The position numbers and the translations under genes are program-made. The notes under the pieces are model-generated. The model searched no databases and was not told where the DNA came from. It worked only from the letters and a program-made list of their open reading frames with translations. Of a DNA stretch of 64,000 bases, positions 44,303 through 52,409 are shown piece by piece (the first letter of the stretch is position 1; the number at the start of each line of letters is the position of its first letter). The DNA comes from Lolliginicoccus suaedae (GTDB lineage: Bacteria; Actinomycetota; Actinomycetes; Mycobacteriales; Mycobacteriaceae): the NCBI RefSeq assembly GCF_008312885.1, contig NZ_VSSO01000001.1:248001-312000 (forward strand), given 5' to 3'.

Positions 44303-44744
44303 GCGCGGCGATGCTGGCGCCACCAGCGGCGAGCACGTAGCCCCGTCCTGATGTGGTGCGGGGCAGCCGGAATGCTGTGGCGACACCGATGACTCCCAGC
44401 GCCAGGCCCGCGAGCGGCACGATCACCGCGAACACCAGCGCCACGATCCCGACGATGAGAGCGAACTTCTGCGGCGCGTGGCGGGGCACCTCCTGGACGC
44501 TCGCCGCAGGCTCCTCGGTCTCCTCGTCGAGAGCATCCGCGCCACGGATCGCCCGGGCGACGGCACGATCATCGGAGAGATCGGCATCGGCGGCAGCCAC
44601 CGCCTCGCACACCCGCTCCGCCTCCGCCATCAGCAGCCGATCACGCTCCTCGTCGTCCATCCCGGCCAGTGCGCTGCGCAAACGGCTCATGTGGGCCTGG
44701 ACCACGGGCGAGAGCAGGATCGACTCGTCATCGGGATCGGTCAT
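44271..44744 (-). CDS. Two-TM membrane protein with acidic cytoplasmic head
   Basis: A 157-residue protein. The helical acidic N-terminal half contains MSRLRSALAGMDDEERDRLL and DDRAVARAIRGADALDEE. Two C-terminal helices follow: FALIVGIVALVFAVIVPLAG and [17 protein letters not shown]. It resembles DUF1700/DUF4190-type small membrane proteins but no firm family can be given. Unusually, its last 32 bp overlap the convergent amidase gene. Confidence 0.68.
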   Translation of the reverse strand: MTDPDDESILLSPVVQAHMSRLRSALAGMDDEERDRLLMAEAERVCEAVAAADADLSDDRAVARAIRGADALDEETEEPAASVQEVPRHAPQKFALIVGIVALVFAVIVPLAGLALGVIGVATAFRLPRTTSGRGYVLAAGGASIAALIVGAWLLLS

Positions 44745-44926
44745 CGCAGAGTGCTCCTCACGGGATCGGCCGCCACGGGCCCACGGTGCGGGGATACGGG
44801 CCGGGGTTTGGCGGCAAGCTAGATGCTAGCGAGCGCCTGCCCGTCCGGGCGTGGCTTTGGTCCTTGCGCGGAAGGGCCGAATGCCCCTGGCACGCAACGG
44901 TCGAGCCGTGGGGTAATGAGCAGGTG

Positions 44927-45238
44927 ATGATGACGATCCACGAGATATGCCAGGGCTGCGCGCGTGGTGTCGAGCGTCTCGACGAGGCCTACCAGGGAAT
45001 GTTCCCGCGCCGCTTCATCGCGGCTGTGCTCGGTGGCTGCGTCCACGATCTCGCGGGCACCCCTGCGGAGGACGTCGCCGAGCTCAGCGAGCGCCTTGCC
45101 CACTATCGCCTCGATGACGCGCGCGTCAATCACCGAACCGAGGCGTCATGGCTGCGGCAGATCGCGGAACCGTGCCCGCTCATGCTGCGCGGGGTCGTGC
45201 CCGAGAGCGAGGACTGCTTGCTGCGGCCCCATCGCTAG
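44927..45238 (+). CDS. Hypothetical protein, unknown function
   Basis: About 103 residues with four cysteines: HEICQGCARG, GGCVHD, EPCPLML and the terminal ESEDCLLRPHR. Helical, with LAHYRLDDARVNHRTEASWL. Third-position G/C is far stronger on this strand than for the opposing frame 44819-45133, so I take the plus strand as coding. Tandem ATGs at 44927/44930 follow GAGCAGG. Only 7 bp separate its stop from the convergent secreted protein gene. Confidence 0.58.
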   Translation: MMTIHEICQGCARGVERLDEAYQGMFPRRFIAAVLGGCVHDLAGTPAEDVAELSERLAHYRLDDARVNHRTEASWLRQIAEPCPLMLRGVVPESEDCLLRPHR

Positions 45239-45245
45239 CCTGGGC

Positions 45246-45515
45246 CTAGAAGGGCCAATCGAATCCCGGCGGCAGGGTGAACCGGAAGTCCCCGATGCCG
45301 GTGTGGCACTCGATCACCGTGGGCGGCGGGGGATAGATCAGGATCATCGGCAGCGGCTCGCAGTAGGGCAGCGGCTTGCCCGGCGTGGTCTCGCCCGGCT
45401 GGTGTGCGGCAGCGGTAGCGGGCAGCGAGAACGCGGCCACTGTGGCGATCCCCGCGAGGGTGGCGGCGCGGGCGATTCGGCGGCGCCGCGCTGGGGTGGC
45501 TGGTGCTGGTTCCAT
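45246..45515 (-). CDS. Small secreted protein of a two-member family (PYCE...CH..GD)
   Basis: An 89-residue exported protein: basic start (ARRRRIARAATLAGIA), cleavage near TAAAH (about residue 38), then a mature part of about 50 residues with two cysteines, PYCEPLPMILIY and VIECHTGIGDFRF, ending PPGFDWPF. The gene at 48581-48814 encodes a clear relative (PYCEESSL, IIICHLFVGDVMF, RPW). One disulfide is likely. Divergent from the HIU hydrolase gene. Function unknown. Confidence 0.7.
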   Translation of the reverse strand: MEPAPATPARRRRIARAATLAGIATVAAFSLPATAAAHQPGETTPGKPLPYCEPLPMILIYPPPPTVIECHTGIGDFRFTLPPGFDWPF

Positions 45516-45667
45516 GTATCCACGATGCCACAGGAACCGGGATCCGGCGCGCTCTGCTCGGCATCGCGGCCCTGATCCGTGCCGAGGCATTACGCTGCAA
45601 AGAACGACGCAGCGACCACGAGCATTCGCGGTGGGGACCCCTCTAGCGGTCCCGGGAGGAGGAGCCA

Positions 45668-45991
45668 GTGGCAACGGTGAGCACTCATGTGCTGGATACC
45701 ACCCGCGGAGAGCCAGCATCGGGGGTGACAGTGGTGCTGCAGGCGCAGGACGGAGCCGAGATCGCCTCGCTGGTCACCGATGGCGATGGGCGCATCGGTG
45801 ACATCTCCGGCGAGGACCTTCCCACGGGCGTGTACCGGCTGGTGTTCGGCACCGGCCCTTACTTCTCGACGAAGGGCGTGCAGGCCTTCAATCCGGAGGT
45901 CGTGGTGTCGATGGTGCTCGGCGGGCACCGGCACTACCACGTGCCGCTGCTCGTCTCGCCGTTCTCCTACACCACCTACCGGGGCAGCTGA
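45668..45991 (+). CDS. uraH: 5-Hydroxyisourate hydrolase (transthyretin-like)
   Basis: A 107-residue protein of exact family size. N-terminal STHVLDTTRGEPASGV supplies the first active-site His, GHRHYHVPLLVSPFSYTTY the central His pair and the C-terminal signature YRGS the last. It hydrolyses 5-hydroxyisourate to OHCU in urate breakdown. GTG follows GGGAGGAGGAGCCA. No uricase or OHCU decarboxylase gene is next to it, so the pathway partners lie elsewhere. A strong terminator follows 6 bp after the stop. Confidence 0.95.
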   Translation: MATVSTHVLDTTRGEPASGVTVVLQAQDGAEIASLVTDGDGRIGDISGEDLPTGVYRLVFGTGPYFSTKGVQAFNPEVVVSMVLGGHRHYHVPLLVSPFSYTTYRGS

Positions 45992-45997
45992 CAAGCA

Positions 45998-46032
45998 GCC
46001 GGGGCGAGGGTTCTTGCTTCCCTCGCCCCGGC
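45998..46032. terminator. Bidirectional terminator between uraH and htpG
   Basis: GCCGGGGCGAGGG (45998-46010) pairs perfectly with CCCTCGCCCCGGC (46020-46032); the 9-nt loop is TTCTTGCTT. It lies between convergent stops at 45991 and 46055. Confidence 0.82.
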
Positions 46033-46054
46033 CACCCGCGTCACGACTCTGGGA

Positions 46055-47974
46055 TCAGAGGGTGCGGGCGAGAGCGTCGGCGAGCAGTGACGCGAACCGC
46101 GCCGGATCGGCCAGCTCGCCACCCTCGGCGAGCAGTGCCATGCCGTGGATCAGCTCCGCGGTCGGCTTCAGGGCCTCGGCATCGGCCCCGCCAGCCTGCT
46201 TGGCGCGCAACGCCTCCACGAGCGGGTGGGTGGGGTTGAGCTCGAGGGTCCGCTTGACCGTCGGCACCTCCTGCCCGGACGCGCGGTAGAGCTTCTCGAG
46301 GGTCGGAGTGATGTCGAAGGCCTCGCCGACGAGGCACGCGGGCGAGCTGGTGAGCCGGTGGGAGAGCCGCACGTCCTTCACCGAATCGCTGAGGGCTTCC
46401 TTCAACGCGCCGAGCAAGTCGGCGAAATCCTTGTCCTGCTCCTCGTTCTTCTCCTTGTCCGCCTCCGAATCGAGGTCGATATCGCCCTTGGCGATGGAGC
46501 GGAACTGCTTGCCGTTGTACTCGCCCACCGAATCGACCCACATCTCGTCGACCGGATCGGTGAGGATGAGCACCTCGAGCCCCTTGGCCTTGAAGGCCTC
46601 CATGTGGGGTGAGTTCTCCACGAGCTGCCGGGATTCCCCGGTCATGTAGTAGATGTGCTCCTGGTCGTCCTGCATCCGCTCGACATAACCGGCGAGGGTG
46701 GTCCAGGGCTCGTCCTCGTTGGCGGCGGTATGGGTGGAGACGAACGACGAGATCTCCAGCAGGGTCTCGCGGTTGTCGAAGTCGAGCAGCAGGCCTTCCT
46801 TGAGGACGCGGCCGAACTCGCCCCAGAAGGTGCGGTACTTGTCAGCGCTGTTCGCCTGCAGGTCCTTGATGGTGGACAGGACCTTCTTGACCAGCCGCTT
46901 CTGGATGCGGCCGATCTGCCGGTCCTTCTGCAGGATCTCGCGGGAGACGTTGAGCGAGAGGTCCTGCGCATCAACGACACCCTTGACGAACCGCAGGTAC
47001 TCCGGCATCAGCTCCTCGCAGTTGTCCATGATGAACACACGCTTGACGTAGAGCTGCACGCCGCGCTTGTGATCACGGGTGAACAGGTCGTGCGGGGCAT
47101 GGGTCGGCAGGAACAGCAGCGCCTGGTACTCGAAGGTGCCCTCGGCGCGCATCGAGATCACCTCGAGCGGCTCGTCCCACGCATGCCCGATGTGCCGGTA
47201 GAACTCCGTGTACTCCTCGTCGGTGACATCGCTCTTCGGCCGCGCCCACAGGGCCTTGCGCGAGTTGAGGGTCACCGTCTCGGTGGTGGTCTCGCCGTCG
47301 ACGGTGGATTCCTGCTCCATGCGGATGGGCCAGGAGATGAAGTCGGAGTACCGCTTGACGATCTCCCGGATCTTCCACTCGGTGGTGTAGTCGTAGAGGT
47401 GGTCCTCGTCGTCGGAATCCTTGAGGTGCAGGGTGATCGCAGTGCCCTGCGGCGCCTCAGGGAAATCCTCGATGGTGTAGGTGCCGGTGCCCTCGGATTC
47501 CCACCGCGTGCCCGTGGCCTCTCCGGCCTTGCGGGTGACCATCGTGACCTTGTCGGCCACCATGAACGTGGAGTAGAAGCCCACGCCGAACTGGCCGATC
47601 AGCTCGCTGGGGGCCTCTCCGCCATCGGCCTTGCGGGCCTCAGCGAGAGCGCGGCGCAGCTCAGCGGTGCCGGACTTGGCGAGCGTGCCGATCAGGCCGA
47701 CGACCTCTTCGCGCGTCATGCCGATGCCATTGTCGCGCACGGTCAGGGTGCGGGCGTCCTTGTCGGCCTCGATCTGGATGTGCAGATCGTCGGTATCGAC
47801 CACGAGGTCCTTGTTCCGGAATGCCTCGAGCCGAAGCTTGTCGAGCGCGTCGGAGGCGTTCGAGATCAGCTCGCGCAGGAACGTGTCCTTGTTCGAGTAC
47901 ACCGAGTGGATGAGCAGCTCGAGGAGCTGCCGCGCCTCGGCCTGGAACTCGCGTTCCTCAACCTGGGTGGTCAC
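46055..47974 (-). CDS. htpG: HtpG (Hsp90-family) chaperone
   Basis: A 639-residue Hsp90. The GHKL ATP site is visible: IHSVYSNKDTFLRELISNAS, then VRDNGIGMTREEV and IGQFGVGFYSTFMVADKVT. The middle and dimerisation domains follow, ending ADALARTL. It is an ATP-dependent cytosolic folding chaperone. I prefer GTG 47974 (aligning with the family Met; AAGGA upstream) over TTG 47977. It is the most upstream-strand neighbour of a lipoprotein gene, 50 bp away, but probably has its own promoter. Confidence 0.97.
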   Translation of the reverse strand: MTTQVEEREFQAEARQLLELLIHSVYSNKDTFLRELISNASDALDKLRLEAFRNKDLVVDTDDLHIQIEADKDARTLTVRDNGIGMTREEVVGLIGTLAKSGTAELRRALAEARKADGGEAPSELIGQFGVGFYSTFMVADKVTMVTRKAGEATGTRWESEGTGTYTIEDFPEAPQGTAITLHLKDSDDEDHLYDYTTEWKIREIVKRYSDFISWPIRMEQESTVDGETTTETVTLNSRKALWARPKSDVTDEEYTEFYRHIGHAWDEPLEVISMRAEGTFEYQALLFLPTHAPHDLFTRDHKRGVQLYVKRVFIMDNCEELMPEYLRFVKGVVDAQDLSLNVSREILQKDRQIGRIQKRLVKKVLSTIKDLQANSADKYRTFWGEFGRVLKEGLLLDFDNRETLLEISSFVSTHTAANEDEPWTTLAGYVERMQDDQEHIYYMTGESRQLVENSPHMEAFKAKGLEVLILTDPVDEMWVDSVGEYNGKQFRSIAKGDIDLDSEADKEKNEEQDKDFADLLGALKEALSDSVKDVRLSHRLTSSPACLVGEAFDITPTLEKLYRASGQEVPTVKRTLELNPTHPLVEALRAKQAGGADAEALKPTAELIHGMALLAEGGELADPARFASLLADALARTL

Positions 47975-48024
47975 CAATCAATCCTTTCGTTTCATGCATG
48001 GACCGTCACGGGAACGCAGGCATT

Positions 48025-48519
48025 TTACTCCGTGATCGGCTCGAACAGCGTGATCGTGTACGCCATCTCGTCGTCGAGGGCGTTGACCTCGCTGTCGATC
48101 TCCACCGACGACGGGAAGCCACGCTCGGGATCGAACGTGGCCTCCACGGAATCAGCGGTGGCAAGGACGCCCTCGAGCGAGTCGAGCAGCGCATCGATGG
48201 TCGTGTCACGTGGGTGGATGGTCCACTGCTCGTCCCAGGGCGGCTCGATCACCGTCGCGGTATCGCCCTCGACGGTGATGGTGCGCGGGGCGATCATCGC
48301 CTCCGGGCAATAGCACGTCGTCGACAACGTGAACTGGTACTTGTCCGGGCGCTGCTCGGTCCACAAGGCCCGCGCCTGCTCGAGCGTGGTCGGATCGCCA
48401 GGAGGCGTCGTGGTGCCCGGCACTGCTTGCTCGGGCCCGGCGGAGCCGCACGACGCCACGATGAGCATGGCAGTGGCCGCGCTCGCCGCGATCGGGATGA
48501 CGGTCATCGGGATGCGCAT
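48025..48519 (-). CDS. DUF6174-like lipoprotein
   Basis: A 164-residue lipoprotein with lipobox IVASC after a short hydrophobic signal. The mature domain starts QARALWTEQRPDKYQFTLST, with CYCPEAMIAPRTITVEGD, a WxxxxxxxYxF...CxC pattern typical of DUF6174. It ends in DEMAYTITLFEPITE. GAGG lies 5 nt before ATG 48519. The family occurs widely as surface lipoproteins of unknown role. Confidence 0.78.
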   Translation of the reverse strand: MRIPMTVIPIAASAATAMLIVASCGSAGPEQAVPGTTTPPGDPTTLEQARALWTEQRPDKYQFTLSTTCYCPEAMIAPRTITVEGDTATVIEPPWDEQWTIHPRDTTIDALLDSLEGVLATADSVEATFDPERGFPSSVEIDSEVNALDDEMAYTITLFEPITE

Positions 48520-48580
48520 GGTGCCTCAGGGTAGCCCAGGGATCCCACCCCGCCCGGCTGTCCCTGCGGCTGGCCCGGTG

Positions 48581-48814
48581 CTACCAGGGGCGGGAGAACA
48601 TCACATCACCAACGAACAAGTGGCAGATGATGATCGGGCCGAAGAAGGGAAGGCTCGACTCCTCGCAGTACGGCAGGAGCGTCAGGTGCGCGGGAGTGGC
48701 CTCGGGCAACAGGTCGCGCGGCGACTGGGCCTGCGCGGCCGGGGCGGCGAGCAGCGCAGACGAGGCGAGGGCGGCGCCTGCTGCGATGGTGGCGATACGG
48801 CGTGCGACGGACAT
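48581..48814 (-). CDS. Small secreted protein, paralogue of the 45246-45515 product
   Basis: A 77-residue exported protein: MSVARRIATIAAGAALASSA, cleavage near AQAQS (about residue 30), and a mature part with LLPYCEESSLPFFGP and IIICHLFVGDVMFSRPW. The shared PYCE, CH, (I/V)GD, final F..PW pattern links it to the 89-residue protein 3 kb away. GGAGG lies 5 nt before ATG 48814. Function unknown. Confidence 0.7.
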   Translation of the reverse strand: MSVARRIATIAAGAALASSALLAAPAAQAQSPRDLLPEATPAHLTLLPYCEESSLPFFGPIIICHLFVGDVMFSRPW

Positions 48815-48902
48815 GACTGCCTCCATCAAGATGTGTGTCGCTGGTCACATAAGCATGGCACACCGAGGGGGCCGCGTCGCGCCGAGGTCTCGGGGAGAGG
48901 AA

Positions 48903-50771
48903 TCAGGAGCTGACCGGCGCGGCCACGACCGGATCGCAGCGCCATCCGCCCTCGCCGTCGAGCACGAGGCGATGGGTGTGGTGCTGGTCGACAGTGCTGC
49001 GGTGCGCCACGCTCACCACGATCGTCTCCGGGACCTCTGAGCGGATCAGCGCGTACAGCGAGAACTCGAGGCCCTCATCGATCGCGGAGGTCGATTCATC
49101 GAGGAAGACCACTGCGGGGCGGATCAGCAGCACCCGGGCGAAGCCGAGCCGCTGCTGCTCGCCCGGCGACAGCACGGCCGACCAGTCAGCCTCGTCCTCG
49201 ATCCGCTCAGCGAGATGACCAAGGTGCACCGCGCGCAGCACAGCGCGGATCCGATCGTCGTCGATGCCGCCCGGATCCGCGGGATAGGCCACCGCGGATC
49301 GTAGGTCACCGAGCGGAAGGTAGGGAACCTGCGACAGGAACAGCGTCTGCTCGCCCTCGGGACGGCGCACCTCGCCCGTGGCGAACGGCCAGATCCGGGC
49401 CAGTGCCCGCAGCAGGGTGGTCTTGCCCGCGCCCGATGGTCCCTTGATCACCAGCGCGTCCCCGGGCTCGAGGTCCAGGTCAAGACTCTCGATGAGGGCA
49501 CGCCCGTCCGGGGTCGAGACACTCACATCGCGCACCGCGAGAACCGAGCCCGTCACGCTCGCCGTGAGCCGTGGCAGCTCGCGGGATCGATCGTTGGCCA
49601 TGCGCAGCCCGTCGAGCCGGATCAGCGATGCGCGGTAATCAGCGAAGATGTCATACGCCTCGCGGAAGAACGACAGCGAATCATGGATCTCGCCGAACGC
49701 CCGCGCGGTCTGGGTCAGGTCGCCGAGGGTGATCTGCCCGGTGAAGAAGCGCGGGGCCTGGATGACGATGGGAAAGACGACGGCCGTCTGGTTGACGGTC
49801 AGGTTCCAGCCGTCGAACTTCAGCGTCCGGAAAACGATGTCCCAGTAGTTGCGGATCACCGCGGCGAACCGGGCGAGCAGGCCGCGCCGCTCCATCCCCT
49901 CGCCCCGGTAGAACGCCACATTCTCGGCGGTATCGCGCAAGCGCACCAGCGAATAGCGGAAGTTGGCACCGAGCCGCTCGTTGAGGAAGTTCAGCCGGAT
50001 CAGCGGGCGGCCGATCCAGAACGCCACCACTGTTGTGACCAGAACATAGCCGAGCACCAGGAACATCATCGCGCGCGGGATGGTCACCCCGAGGATCGTC
50101 AGCGGCCCCGAGAGCTCCCACAGGATCATCGTGAACGACACGACCGTCACCATCGACCCGATCGCCCCGATCGCGAGTGACCTCGACGTTTGCACGAGAG
50201 CCGTGATGTCCTGCTGGATGCGCTGGTCCGGGTTGTCGATCGTGCGATCGACGAACCGGTTGCGATAGTAGGCGCCGCCCTCGAGCCAATGGTCGATCGT
50301 GTGCTTGTTGAGCCACAACCGCCACCGGATATCGAACGCCTGGCCGATGTAGAAGTTCAGCAGCACTCGCACCACGTGGATCGTCGCGAGCACGCCGAAC
50401 ACGATGATCGAGTCCCAGAAGGCCTCGATCGCCGCGTCGAGGCCGGCCTGGTCGCCACCGGCGAGCGCCGACCCCGCGTTCTGCAGCGCCGTGTACAGAT
50501 CATTGCCCTGGTAGGAGAACAGCACGGCCATGCGGACGCCGAAGACCATCATCAGGAGCAGCAGGGCCACGAACGGCAGGGTGCGGCGGGCTTCCCGGCC
50601 CGAGAAGTATGGTCCCGTGATCCGCCAGAATTGCTGGCCCCAGCGCGTGAAGCGAACGAGCAGGAAAGCCGCGATGGCAAAGGCCACCGACGAGATGGCG
50701 AACGCCCGCAGGATCCAGATGATGCTGGTGACCAGTTCCTGGCCCCAATCGATTCCCGATGCACCGACCAT
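48903..50771 (-). CDS. bacA: SbmA/BacA-family ABC importer (Rv1819c-like)
   Basis: A 622-residue half-transporter. The SbmA_BacA-type membrane domain (about residues 20-380) includes NFYIGQAFDIRWRLWLN and DNPDQRIQQD. The nucleotide-binding domain has Walker A GPSGAGKTTLL, signature LSPGEQQRLGFARV and Walker B VVFLDESTSAID. Domain order and the N-terminus SGIDWGQELVTSIIW match M. tuberculosis Rv1819c, which imports vitamin B12 and hydrophilic peptides such as bleomycin. I chose ATG 50771; ATG 50792 has no ribosome binding site. Its location between two cobalamin gene blocks fits a B12 role, by inference. Confidence 0.88.
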   Translation of the reverse strand: MVGASGIDWGQELVTSIIWILRAFAISSVAFAIAAFLLVRFTRWGQQFWRITGPYFSGREARRTLPFVALLLLMMVFGVRMAVLFSYQGNDLYTALQNAGSALAGGDQAGLDAAIEAFWDSIIVFGVLATIHVVRVLLNFYIGQAFDIRWRLWLNKHTIDHWLEGGAYYRNRFVDRTIDNPDQRIQQDITALVQTSRSLAIGAIGSMVTVVSFTMILWELSGPLTILGVTIPRAMMFLVLGYVLVTTVVAFWIGRPLIRLNFLNERLGANFRYSLVRLRDTAENVAFYRGEGMERRGLLARFAAVIRNYWDIVFRTLKFDGWNLTVNQTAVVFPIVIQAPRFFTGQITLGDLTQTARAFGEIHDSLSFFREAYDIFADYRASLIRLDGLRMANDRSRELPRLTASVTGSVLAVRDVSVSTPDGRALIESLDLDLEPGDALVIKGPSGAGKTTLLRALARIWPFATGEVRRPEGEQTLFLSQVPYLPLGDLRSAVAYPADPGGIDDDRIRAVLRAVHLGHLAERIEDEADWSAVLSPGEQQRLGFARVLLIRPAVVFLDESTSAIDEGLEFSLYALIRSEVPETIVVSVAHRSTVDQHHTHRLVLDGEGGWRCDPVVAAPVSS

Positions 50772-50801
50772 GCTCGAGCGCTCCCATTCCACCGCAGGTT
50801 G

Positions 50802-50848
50802 AACCGGCGGTGAATACTATCCAGATCCGTGCAAAACCGGCGGTGAAT
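50802..50848 (-). promoter_or_regulatory. bacA promoter flanked by 14-bp direct repeats
   Basis: AACCGGCGGTGAAT occurs at 50802-50815 and 50835-50848, 33 bp apart, about three helical turns. Between them, on the minus strand, TAGTAT (50815-50820) is a plausible -10 box for bacA. The arrangement suggests a regulator binding both sites on one DNA face. Confidence 0.55.
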
Positions 50849-50962
50849 CCCCGGTTCTGCTCGCGCGATCCACGCGCTTCGTTGGTGCCCGGCTGCTGCT
50901 AACCATGCAGGTGGGAGGGTGTAGGGCGAGCCCCGGGCGGCGACGCGAAAAAGGTCGCTGCG

Positions 50963-50989
50963 AAGGGGCGATTTTCGCCCCCTTTTCTT
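50963..50989 (+). terminator. Rho-independent-type hairpin with T-tract upstream of the GNAT gene
   Basis: GGGGCGA-TTT-TCGCCCC (50965-50981) is followed by CTTTTCTT, a textbook intrinsic terminator rare in this GC-rich DNA. It precedes the -10 box CATACT of the GNAT gene; no co-directional gene lies upstream, so it may stop antisense or divergent transcription. Confidence 0.6.
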
Positions 50990-50990
50990 G

Positions 50991-50996
50991 CATACT
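50991..50996 (+). promoter_or_regulatory. -10 box of leaderless GNAT mRNA
   Basis: CATACT ends 7 nt before ATG 51004, without a ribosome binding site. Confidence 0.5.
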
Positions 50997-51003
50997 TGAG
51001 CGC

Positions 51004-51804
51004 ATGATCCCACCCTTCGTGCCGGTGGCCGATCCACGGCCGACTGACACACCCTGGCCCACCATGCAGTGGCCCATCCCGGCAGGCACCACCCTCGCCG
51101 GAACGACTGTCTCGCTCAGTCCTCTCGACCCCGACACTGATTCCGAGGCCCTGTTCGCCTGCCTCGACCACGATCAGGTCTGGGCCTTCGTGCCCGTCCA
51201 GCGGCCCCGCAGCGCCACGGACCTGCACGCGCTGTTCTCCGCGCGCCGCACCCTGTCCAACTGGCAGCAATGGACCGTGCGGCTCGCTCGCGAGTACAAG
51301 GGCCTGGCGCCCGGCACCATCGTCGGCACCACGTCCTACACCAATGTCTCGCCCGCCGACGCGCGCCTCGAGATCGGTGGCACCTTCTACACCCCCCAGA
51401 TCTGGGGCAGCATCGTCAACCCCGAGTGCAAGCTGCTGCTGATGCGGCTCGCGTTCGAGGCGCTGAACGTCGGGCGGGCCGAGATCCGTACCGACACCCG
51501 CAACACGCGCTCGCAGCTCGCCATCACCCGTCTCGGCGCGGTCTACGAGGGCACGCAGCGCCGCTACGCCCGCCGCCCCGACGGCACTGTCCGAGACACC
51601 GTGCTGTTCTCCATCATCGCCGAGGAATGGGCAACCGTGGAGCACAACCTCACCGAGCGCATCACCCGGGCGATCGCGAAGGAGTCGCTCGGCCAGGATC
51701 ACGGTGGTGCCAGCGCCGGGGCCGGGAAGCCGCACCCGTGCCTGGGCGGGTTCCTCCCCGATGGGCGTGGCAGCGAGATGCCTGCGCGGTGCCCTGCGGG
51801 GTGA
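51004..51804 (+). CDS. GNAT acetyltransferase (RimJ/RimL-like)
   Basis: A 266-residue protein. The GNAT core runs from LAGTTVSLSPLDPDTDSEAL through GTIVGTTSYTNVSPADARLE, FYTPQIWGSIVNPECKLLLM and NVGRAEIRTDTRNTRSQLAI to RLGAVYEGTQRRY. It is the RimJ/RimL type with the W(G)xxxxxE(A)K block. The last 35 residues (GGASAGAGKPHPCLG and onward) are low-complexity. ATG 51004 is leaderless. A frameshifted paralogue lies at 61052-61692. Confidence 0.85.
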   Translation: MIPPFVPVADPRPTDTPWPTMQWPIPAGTTLAGTTVSLSPLDPDTDSEALFACLDHDQVWAFVPVQRPRSATDLHALFSARRTLSNWQQWTVRLAREYKGLAPGTIVGTTSYTNVSPADARLEIGGTFYTPQIWGSIVNPECKLLLMRLAFEALNVGRAEIRTDTRNTRSQLAITRLGAVYEGTQRRYARRPDGTVRDTVLFSIIAEEWATVEHNLTERITRAIAKESLGQDHGGASAGAGKPHPCLGGFLPDGRGSEMPARCPAG

Positions 51805-51831
51805 TCGTGCTGGGCGTCTCGGAACTGGGCT

Positions 51832-51871
51832 AGGGGCCCACGAGCACAGGGGCCCAGTAGCTCAGGGGCCC
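51832..51871. repeat. Short GGGGCCC repeats at a convergent junction
   Basis: GGGGCCC recurs three times with about 15-bp spacing (near 51833, 51849 and 51865), each followed by CA and AGC-type sequence. Each unit is self-complementary, so several hairpins are possible between the convergent stops at 51804 and 51879. Confidence 0.5.
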
Positions 51872-51878
51872 CACGAGC

Positions 51879-52145
51879 TCAGGCGTCGAGATGAACCGGC
51901 TTGTGCGTCACTGATTCGATGTCGCTCGCGGAGATCTCCACGAGGCGATGGGCGATGTCCTGCAAGGCTCGGGCGACCGCGAGCTCATCGCCGATCTTCG
52001 GCACGTCCGGATCGTCCGGGTTGCGCCGAGCCATGCCGGTGGCGGACAGGCGCAGCTCGCCGTTGGCGTGCAACCGAGCCTCGGCCCGGGTCTGGCTGCC
52101 CCGCTCGTCGATCTTGATGTCGATCCACCAACGCTTGTCCTGCAT
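51879..52145 (-). CDS. DUF1876 (dsRBD-like fold) protein
   Basis: An 88-residue protein: RWWIDIKIDERGSQTRAEAR, then GMARRNPDDPDVPKIGDELA and ARALQDIAHRLVEI. This is the DUF1876 pattern, a small alpha/beta domain common in actinobacteria, often linked to stress regulons. GAGGAGGAATC precedes ATG 52145. Divergent from the antiporter gene across a 264-bp gap containing a family B palindrome. No defined function. Confidence 0.85.
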   Translation of the reverse strand: MQDKRWWIDIKIDERGSQTRAEARLHANGELRLSATGMARRNPDDPDVPKIGDELAVARALQDIAHRLVEISASDIESVTHKPVHLDA

Positions 52146-52328
52146 GATTCCTCCTCGGATTGATGCCGAACCCGCTCCATCTCCCACCCTTCGCCGATCG
52201 TGTGCGATTGTCTATAGGCATCGGGCTCCAAATCGGTTCGATCTTGGTTGGCCGGTGCCCACACGTCTCCCGGGGCGTGCTGGCGCGAGAGCATGCAAGC
52301 GGGCCCGCGAGAGTGCACGGGAGCCCAT

Positions 52329-52383
52329 GAGAGTGCGATACACGACAGGTTGCCGCGCTGGAGGTGTCGCTTTTCGCACTCTC
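52329..52383. repeat. Dispersed palindromic element, family B copy 2
   Basis: Arms GAGAGTGCGATACACGACA and TGTCGCTTTTCGCACTCTC, loop GGTTGCCGCGCTGGAGG. It ends 26 bp before the antiporter ATG, inside its probable 5' leader. A partial extra arm (CGAGAGTGCACGG) lies just upstream at about 52308-52320. Confidence 0.75.
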
Positions 52384-52409
52384 GCGGCGCGGACGGAGGA
52401 GGAACTCCA

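Noticed and set aside
44819-45133. Minus-strand open frame of 104 codons
   Set aside because: The opposite plus-strand frame has much stronger third-position G/C and a ribosome binding site, so I assigned 44927-45238 instead.
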